A DNA stretch of 64,000 nt, from contig OX438750.1 of assembly GCA_949316235.1 (NCBI GenBank), positions 1,316,501 through 1,380,500 on the forward strand. Direction: 5' to 3'. Shown here in pieces: positions 58,961 to 64,000 of the stretch (its first letter is position 1; each line of letters starts with the position of its first letter). Origin of the DNA: Oegoconia quadripuncta (taxonomy: Eukaryota > Arthropoda > Insecta > Lepidoptera > Autostichidae). The translations under genes were made by a program, and so were the position numbers. A model generated the notes under the pieces. That model made no database searches and was not told the DNA's origin. It worked only from the letters and a program-made list of their open reading frames with translations.

Positions 58961-59065
58961 GGCTGTTATGGGCTAGATCCCTTTGCCTTCTAAAGGAGAG
59001 AATGAAACCAAAAAAAAAATAAAAAAAAATTAAAAATAATAATGAGTTGCAAAAGATATATTGTA

Positions 59066-59437
59066 CCTGTTTGGTGTAGTGGTTAAAAACTCTGACCACA
59101 TACCAAAAGGTCGCGGGTTCGAATCCCGCTAGGGGCATATGTTTGTATGATGAATACGGAGATGTGTACACGAGTTATGGATGTTTTTCATTTATATATG
59201 TATTCATTTACAAAAAAAAATGTATTTGTGTAGTTTATCAACCATCTGGTATCTATAATACAAGTCTAGTTGCTTAGTGTGGAACTAGATGGCGCTGTGT
59301 GTATGTGCAAAGATATTTATTATTTATTTATTTTACATGTTCGCCTGGAGCTACCATCATCTTATCTAAATCTGCCGCGAAACACCAATGTTAATAGCAT
59401 TGTTGTGTTCCGGTTGTCAGACAGTCACCAAACAGTC
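59066..59437 (+). repeat. Composite SINE-B/SINE-A
   Basis: 59066-59337 is SINE-B from cctgtttggtgtagtggtta, with intact B box; it continues directly as SINE-A from acatgttcgcctggagctac to tgttccggttgtcagac. Shares the joint and the unusual gttcgcctggagctacc and gccgcgaaaca variants with 52851-53415. Confidence 0.85.
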
Positions 59438-59469
59438 GTTACAATCACAAATTGTAATCCGAAATATAC

Positions 59470-59997
59470 TTAAAGGATCAACTATTGAGGTTCTTACTCG
59501 TTCTTCTTTGCTGAATCAGCTTTGTGAATGAACAGTAATTTTATCACTAAGATTTCCTATCAATTTTAATTATAATTTTTTATAAAATAAGTTATGAATA
59601 TTGGTTGTGAAAATTTTGACATTTAATTTTAACGGTACAATAATCAAAGATTTTAAATGAAACACGATATTTTTTTGTGAAATATACTTCATTACTAATA
59701 CATGAATATTTTAGAAAAAAGGTAAAATATTTTTATTTGTATGAAGAAATGTGCAGCGCCTCTAGCGGATAGTTTGCAAAACGATTTTTTTCATAGATAC
59801 TTCTTGCGTAAACGCGAACGCGATGGTAAAGTTAAAAACGAGACAAAACTCGCACTTCGCACACTGTTTCCGACTCGGACGTCCGATTCGACTATCGCAT
59901 CGGACGTGTATTTAATGTTCGAACAAAACAGTCTGATCCGACTATTACCAGCTTAAAGAAAATATCTAGCACAAACACCACTTACCTGTCAGATATA
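59470..59997. other. LINE-B scrap; otherwise unassigned
   Basis: 59470-59550 (ttactcgttcttctttgctg) is a LINE-B-like 3'UTR scrap. A GC-richer open stretch at 59741-59956 has no recognisable domain. Confidence 0.35.
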
Positions 59998-60395
59998 TTG
60001 GGTCTTTACCTATGAAATTGGAGTTTTTTTTCTTCGTTAATCATATATAGTATACCAATTCCTTCGATTTTCAAAGCTATATCCAAATTTGTTTTTTATT
60101 TGGAAAATGGAATATCATTTCAAGGTTTCACATGAAATATTTTTTTAATCACATAATAAAAAAAAGAATATCAGAGCTTTTTTCATGTGCTTCCCATAAT
60201 CATTTCTTAGATTCGCTGAAACTTTTATAAAGCGGTTAATTTTAAAAATTAACTTAATGTTATCCGATAATACATACAAAGCTTAGCAAAATTTGGATTT
60301 GCCGTTCCCAAAAAAAATCAAAAATGTTTGTATGGAGAAAACAGTCTTAATGAAATTCTTCATACAAAACGCCAATTTCATAGGTAAGGACCTAA
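59998..60395 (-). mobile_element. MITE M1, full length
   Basis: Termini TTGGGTCTTTACCTATGAAA and the inverted TTAGGTCCTTACCTATGAAA, with TA on both sides (59996-59997, 60396-60397). Orientation opposite to 35910-36331. Confidence 0.85.
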
Positions 60396-60701
60396 TATTA
60401 AACGGACTTAAATCACAGTCTGTAGATAAACTTCTTACTCCTAAAGCCGACTCTGTTTGTTGACTAAGCTTCTCTCATTGATTTTTCTAATCTGTAATCA
60501 CCATGACAGTTGAAGTTTCCGAACCTTTTTAAAAAGTAATAAAACGATAGACGCAAACAAAACTATCAATGCTTGTTAATGGTAACGTACCTAGATGGTA
60601 CCTGCCTAGGTAAACAAGTCTTGCAATCAGATCCAGTAAAGAAAGTAAATGAGTTGAAAAAGAATTCACTAACGTAGGAACGCTTTTGTACATACACACA
60701 C

Positions 60702-60870
60702 ACACATACAATACAAATGCTCTTTATTACGCAAAATAATTTACAATAATTTTTGATGATAACAATATAACACAATTAGGCGGTCTTATCACTAAAAGCG
60801 ATCTCTTCCAGACAATCCGCAGCTATGGGACATTTGTAGGTAGAAAAACAGGTAGGCTGCATGCTTAAAT
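60702..60870 (-). mobile_element. LINE-D 3' end
   Basis: aatacaaatgctctttatta, cgcaaaataatttacaataa and ggcggtcttatcactaaaag, matching 45783-45858 and 35277-35480. Confidence 0.7.
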
Positions 60871-61174
60871 ATAATAATAATATCATATTAATTGACTTAA
60901 TAAATAAATAAATAAATATATATAAATACTTAATATATAGTATAAAACACAATCACTAGAAACACTTATAGATAGTCAACTAATGTTCACGAGGCGGGAG
61001 TTAACGATAAGAAAAAAGTCAGAGACCTAAGTAGTGGTTTTTGACTTGAAATTTAAAAATATTTAAAGATTGAGCTTTCCTAATTGATTCCGGCAAAGAG
61101 TTCCACAGACATGCACTTTAAGTAGTATAATAATAAGCTTGCATCGGTGGCTTAGCGGTTAAGATTTGGATTGA
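60871..61174. other. no gene seen
   Basis: AT-rich, AAAT repeats; a tRNA-like SINE head (gcatcggtggcttagcggtt) begins near 61142. Confidence 0.3.
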
Positions 61175-61322
61175 TTTGGATGAGATTTATTGGTTAGCAG
61201 ATTTGGATGAAATTTGCTTGGTAGACAGATTAGAACCAGGATTAACATATAGGCTAATTTGTTTGCTAAATACATTTTGATGAAATCTTTCGCGCGGACG
61301 AAGTCGCGGGCGGAAAGCTAGT
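61175..61322 (-). mobile_element. R element (RTE-like)
   Basis: gatttggatgaaatttgctt to cgcgggcggaaagctag, reverse R-element order with the middle shortened. Confidence 0.55.
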
Positions 61323-61520
61323 TATTAATTCGCCTGACGCTTGTACGTTTTTTCTCTACGCCATCTTCGCACCTTTTAGTAAAGTAAACTACTTATTATA
61401 AAATATAACATACTACATTTTCTCTGTTATCATAATATGATAAAATAGTTGAAATAATATTCCCTACTGTATCCGAATGTGGACCATTATCGGTGATCGT
61501 TTCTATATATTTTTTTTTAT

Positions 61521-61935
61521 TGACCTCAATCACACCTGATGTTAAGTGAAGATGAGGTCGAATGTGGAAGCGTACTTACCCGGAAACCCCCAACACATTT
61601 GGGGAACTGGCTATCTTATCTCTGACAACCGGAACAAAACAATGCTATTAATATTGCTGCTTGGCGGCAGATTTATATAAGATGATGGTAGCTGGAAGAG
61701 ATCGCTTTCAGTGATAAGGCCGCCAAATTGTACTATCCCCTTTTTCTTATTTATCGTTGTTATGTTTCTTATTGTTGTACAATAAAGAATATTTTGTTTG
61801 TAGCTAGCCAGGCGGACATTTAAACGGCCCTACCACCAACCAAACCGAATACTTAAACATGTACTCGCTGGGGATCGAGCCAGCGACCTCTGAATCGTAA
61901 ACTCAATGTTGTTTACATTGAGCCACGGAGGCGGT
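61521..61935 (-). repeat. SINE-A with LINE-D tail inserted
   Basis: SINE-A 61521-61693 and 61800-61935. The insert 61694-61799 is a LINE-D 3' end (aagagatcgctttcagtgat ... aataaagaatattttg). GTAGCT on both sides is a clean 6-bp target duplication. Confidence 0.85.
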
Positions 61936-61948
61936 TAAAATAGTATTA

Positions 61949-62094
61949 TACAGGGTGAATTTGAATTCGTGTAATTCCCATTAACTGGTGACGTCACTCT
62001 TGATTACGAACAACTTTCCCCAAGGTACCATAGTCGAATTCGATCAGAAAATTTTCGATTACCCATACAAAGTAAACCATTCTTAAACCAACTT
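61949..62094. repeat. Repeat family M3
   Basis: Starts acagggtgaatttgaattcg, then gtaattcccattaactggtg and ttgattacgaacaactttcc. Same as 26083. Confidence 0.55.
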
Positions 62095-62652
62095 TCAAAA
62101 TCAAAATCGAAAATCAAAAATATTTTATTCAATGTAGGATACAAAAATATCACTTATTGAAAGTCAACATGTTATTTCTTTTTAAACTACATCGCTTCAC
62201 AAGGTGTTATGGTTAGGGAGAAGAAGCGACAAGAAACTCCGCAACAACACATCTTTTCAATTAGTTTCCATCTTTACAATAATATTACATTTTATATTAC
62301 ATATTACAAAACAATAGCAATTAACATAACGACCAGCTAACACCAGACCTCCTTATCGCCTAAATAATCATCTATCCTTTAATAACCCTTCTCACACAGA
62401 GTTTCTTTAATGTGGCGTTTTAATTTCTGCTCTGTTAAACTCAATACATGTTCTGGTATTTTATTGTAAAAGCGTATGCTGTGTCCCACAAAGGATATGC
62501 TAACCTTGCTAAGTCTAAATTGTGGAATTTCAATTGTATTTTTGTTTCTAGTATTCAAATTATTATTATCAGAATGTTTGCGAAATAGGCATATATTTTT
62601 GCGTACATACATTATACTGTCATATATATATTGGGATGCAACAGTTAATATC
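62095..62652 (-). mobile_element. LINE-A 3' end
   Basis: Minus strand carries the ORF end [40 protein letters not shown] and [16 protein letters not shown] (interrupted by a stop), then 3'UTR and tail. 5'-truncated. Confidence 0.85.
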
Positions 62653-63225
62653 TTTAATATGGAAATCCAACAATTTTAACCTAGTTACAATGTTGGCTTA
62701 TTTATTGTGCTAAATCATTTGTGGAAAAAGATGCGGCGCAAGAAACCCATAGAATATTGTTCTGTCGCCCATCCGCCATATTGGGCGTGCTTTGTTTCGC
62801 TTATGACGTGTTATGGAAAAAAGTGCCTTTCCCCAGCAGTGGGCAGTAAACGAGGTCTTTAATATTAAGATGCACTTAATTAACATTATATTGGGCGCAT
62901 AATATGAGCTGAAAGGCGTTCAGGGAAAGTACAACGTGATGGCGTACGAACAACGGGGAGTCTTTGTTGGAACATAAACACCTGTGGAGTCTCCATGTCG
63001 TTCTAAATTTAAAAGATAATGTCACACGCCTTAGGGATGTACTATTAAAAAATATATTACATTTATTCAACAACTTATAACTGACAGTTCATAACCTCAC
63101 ATGTAATAGTCAAAATTAGATATAACATGGTAAATAGGTTACCTATTACTTAAGTTTTTAGTTACTTTTGTCTGTCTAATATACATATATATATATAATA
63201 TATATAATATAATAAAAAATATTTG
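62653..63225. other. no gene seen
   Basis: AT-rich. 62760-62850 (tgcctttccccagcagtggg) looks like a retroelement 3' end widely found in Lepidoptera (from memory). Confidence 0.35.
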
Positions 63226-63544
63226 AATAAATAAATAAATATCCTTGGACATACACACAACGCCATCCAGTTCCACATCAAGCAACTGCATGCCTGTGCT
63301 GTGGATACCAGATGGTTGATATACTACACAAACACATTTCTTTTTTTTGTAAATAAATAAATATACAAATGAGAAACATCCATAACTCGGGAACACATAT
63401 GTTTATGTGATGAACACACATGTTCATGTTTATGGGAGTAAATGTTCGTATTCATCACATAAACATATGCCCCTAGCGGGATTCGAACCCGCAACCCTTT
63501 GGCATAACAGTCAGAGCCTCCAACCACTACACCAAAGGGTCGTC
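63226..63544 (-). repeat. SINE-B with internal inverted duplication
   Basis: Ends as in other SINE-B copies, but has ~50 extra bases. 63396-63414 (catatgtttatgtgatgaa) is the exact inverse of 63451-63469, and ggagtaaatgttcgtattca resembles SINE-C. Confidence 0.8.
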
Positions 63545-64000
63545 AACTTTATATTAAGTTAAATAATGTAATATTTTCAAGGGTTATATTTGGAAATACA
63601 AAAATTTTAAGATACATGTCATTTTAGCAATTAAAATTTATAACATTTTATGGATTTATTTTTTTAATATATACAAAAATTATAATATATAAATAATATA
63701 TAATAAATACAAAAATTCTAAACTTCGATCAAATTAATCAAAAAATTTATCAATCAATCAATCAAATACTATTTAAATGAGGAAGGTACATTTAAATATC
63801 TTAGAGAAATTTATGTTATATGTAAGGCGAAAATAATATCGAGGGCAGCTCGCTGCCCGCGAAACCACCCAGAACACTAGATTTAAATATAAATATCAAT
63901 TGATGAATGTCTCTTAATTGATCAATTAAGTCAAACATTTTGTAACTGCAAAGGGCGCGAGTGTTGTACTGTGTAAAAAACTAGTCATAAGGGGGCAAAA
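63545..64000. other. no gene seen
   Basis: Very AT-rich. 63830-63885 (tcgagggcagctcgctgccc) recurs near 51350. Window end. Confidence 0.35.

Overview
The window looks like lepidopteran (butterfly or moth) nuclear DNA. It is AT-rich, has intron-split genes with GT-AG junctions, and is packed with tRNA-derived SINEs, Jockey-like and RTE-like LINE 3' ends and small inverted-repeat DNA transposons of types common in Lepidoptera. No bacterial or viral gene layout is visible. The species assignment is inference from repeat content; I could not run a search.

The main gene is on the plus strand at 5087-33858. Ten exons join in perfect phase into 412 codons plus stop. The product is a secreted CLIP-domain serine protease: signal peptide, six-cysteine CLIP domain, Thr/Pro-rich linker, then a complete S1A trypsin-like domain with His210, Asp259 and Ser359 and a specificity Asp at 353. 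The zymogen cleavage site follows Leu164 (D-D-L/I-I-G-G), which fits the CLIPC group (Snake / Manduca HP6 type). These act in Toll and prophenoloxidase cascades. The introns are filled with transposons, and five of the nine 3' splice sites lie within about 35 bases of a transposon end.

A second gene is on the minus strand at 46125-41059. Three exons join in phase to a 235-residue protein I do not recognise, with two cysteine clusters (CGKCGC and CPCPTDC), a lysine-rich segment, a likely helical stretch and an acidic tail. A possible third, minus-strand membrane-anchored exon at 39469-39306 is weakly supported.

The rest is repeats. 0-5 kb holds 36-bp inverted repeats, a MITE containing a LINE-A copy, SINE and RTE fragments. 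7-12.7 kb holds a decayed Mutator-like ORF fused to a mariner remnant, a Helitron-like ORF fragment followed by a 4 x 241 bp array, and MITEs. 13.1-14.6 kb is a large inverted repeat with ~500 bp arms. 15.7-17.1 kb is a two-level nest of DNA transposons. 18.9-22.8 kb is a LINE-A copy with a long open RT ORF inserted into a LINE-B palindrome. 25.2-25.7 kb is a 49-bp minisatellite made from an exon end plus its splice donor. 28.3-28.9 kb is a 7 x 86 bp array. 31.8-32.6 kb is a non-autonomous hAT with perfect 8-bp target duplication. 34-64 kb, outside the minus-strand gene, is a mosaic of three SINE families (some nested or fused), LINE 3' ends and short foldback elements.

Repeat family labels (SINE-A, LINE-B, M1 and so on) are local names for groups of copies compared with each other inside this window.
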